A DNA stretch of 64,000 nt, taken from positions 69,659,371-69,723,370 of the forward strand of contig OY755246.1 in NCBI GenBank assembly GCA_963576725.1. Direction: 5' to 3'. The first letter of the stretch is position 1. The number at the start of each line of letters is the position of its first letter. The translations under genes and the position numbers were made by a program. The notes beneath the pieces were generated by a model, which had not been told where the DNA came from, did no database searches, and saw only the letters and a program-made list of their open reading frames with translations. The stretch comes from Azorinus chamasolen. Taxonomy: Eukaryota; Mollusca; Bivalvia; Cardiida; Solecurtidae. Shown piece by piece: positions 63,638-64,000 of this stretch.

Positions 63638-63886
63638 TTAACCCTTTCCCTGTTCTGTGTTTAGGCCAAATTTCAATACTTACTGAATATTCATTAAAAA
63701 ATAGTTATAAAGAAATCTAGAAGATGGAACATTGTAGACATTTTAGGAAGTAAAGAAACAGATCTATTAAATTCTATTAGCAAACAGAGTAGACCCTGAT
63801 CAGACGGCTCCTCTAGGAGCCATCTGATCTGGGTCTACTCTGTTTGCAAATGCATGAAAACACGTTTATATGAGGGAAAGGGTTAA
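63638..63886. mobile_element. MITE family B copy
   Basis: TTAACCCTTTCCCTGTTCTG ... GTAGACCCTGATCAGACGGC | TCCTCTAGGA | inverse ... GAGGGAAAGGGTTAA. Chained to the next copy. Confidence 0.92.
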
Positions 63887-64000
63887 CCCTTCACTCCATG
63901 AATATTCATGTAGTGGATAATAATCTCATGAATATTAATTAGATTGTTTTTTTATAATGGCACAAATACACATGAATTTTTCAGGAATAGATGTTTTCAT
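63883..64000. mobile_element. MITE family C copy, cut by window end
   Basis: TTAACCCTTCACTCCATGAA ... GATATTAATTAGATTG-type C left half (TCTCATGAATATTAATTAGA); continues beyond the window. Confidence 0.8.

Noticed and set aside
1..64000. rRNA, tRNA, operons, ribosome binding sites, terminators or viral genes
   Set aside because: Scanned by eye; no cloverleaf with a GGTTCGA arm, no rRNA core sequence and no prokaryotic or viral gene layout was found. A covariance-model scan would be decisive for small RNAs.

Overview
The window reads as animal nuclear DNA, most likely from a bivalve mollusc. It is intron-rich, AT-rich and packed with dispersed repeats. The best taxonomic pointers are several elements built like the bivalve 'pearl' elements: a palindromic head, a (GTCT/GTCC)n-type microsatellite, tandem core units of about 145-160 bp, and a short tail often ending in CTCTTGTT. 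The species cannot be named from sequence alone. No bacterial gene organisation, rRNA, tRNA or CRISPR was seen.

One real host gene runs through the window on the + strand. Eleven consecutive exons (1789 to 58679) join with matching splice phases into about 561 codons. They resemble the middle part of CRACR2A (EFCAB4B, the large EF-hand/coiled-coil Rab GTPase that regulates STIM-ORAI calcium entry). Exon 1 would lie just after the EF-hands; exons 2-8 carry the NFEDFL-like segment, the EEIRKLYEEME coiled coil and the QLDMLK/MNRKL segment; exon 9 carries a GSILGKY motif. Exons 10-11 encode an acidic, low-complexity linker that includes an in-frame VDGHSL hexapeptide array. The EF-hand exons would lie left of base 1. 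The C-terminal Rab domain, if present, would lie right of base 64000, because no GTPase motif was recognised here.

Nearly everything else is intronic repeat. (1) More than 60 short elements of 150-270 bp run from TTAACCC to GGGTTAA, with a perfect or near-perfect central hairpin. TTAA borders and CCC/GGG tips are the hallmark of piggyBac-type transposition, so I call them piggyBac-like MITEs and split them into families A-E, L and M. Nested copies and chains sharing one TTAA are common. (2) Pearl-like elements lie at about 7.6-9.2, 11.3-13.6, 17.8-18.9, 20.5-21.8, 29.7-30.2, 31.7-33.3, 51.3-51.7 and 60.3-60.9 kb. (3) There are many foldback palindromes, three of which share the apex GCTAACGC although their arms are unrelated. 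(4) There is a Tc1-like transposase pseudogene at 30.7-31.2 kb, a 2.4-kb insertion of unknown origin at 47.5-49.8 kb, and more than a dozen tandem arrays, several made from MITE ends.

The most noteworthy signals are the shared-apex foldbacks; a nine-unit array with exact 145-bp spacing in which eight units carry a perfect estrogen-response-element palindrome; a fourfold tandem 3' splice-site sequence in front of exon 6; a 2-kb inverted duplication at 17.0-19.1 kb; and satellites seeded by MITE tips.
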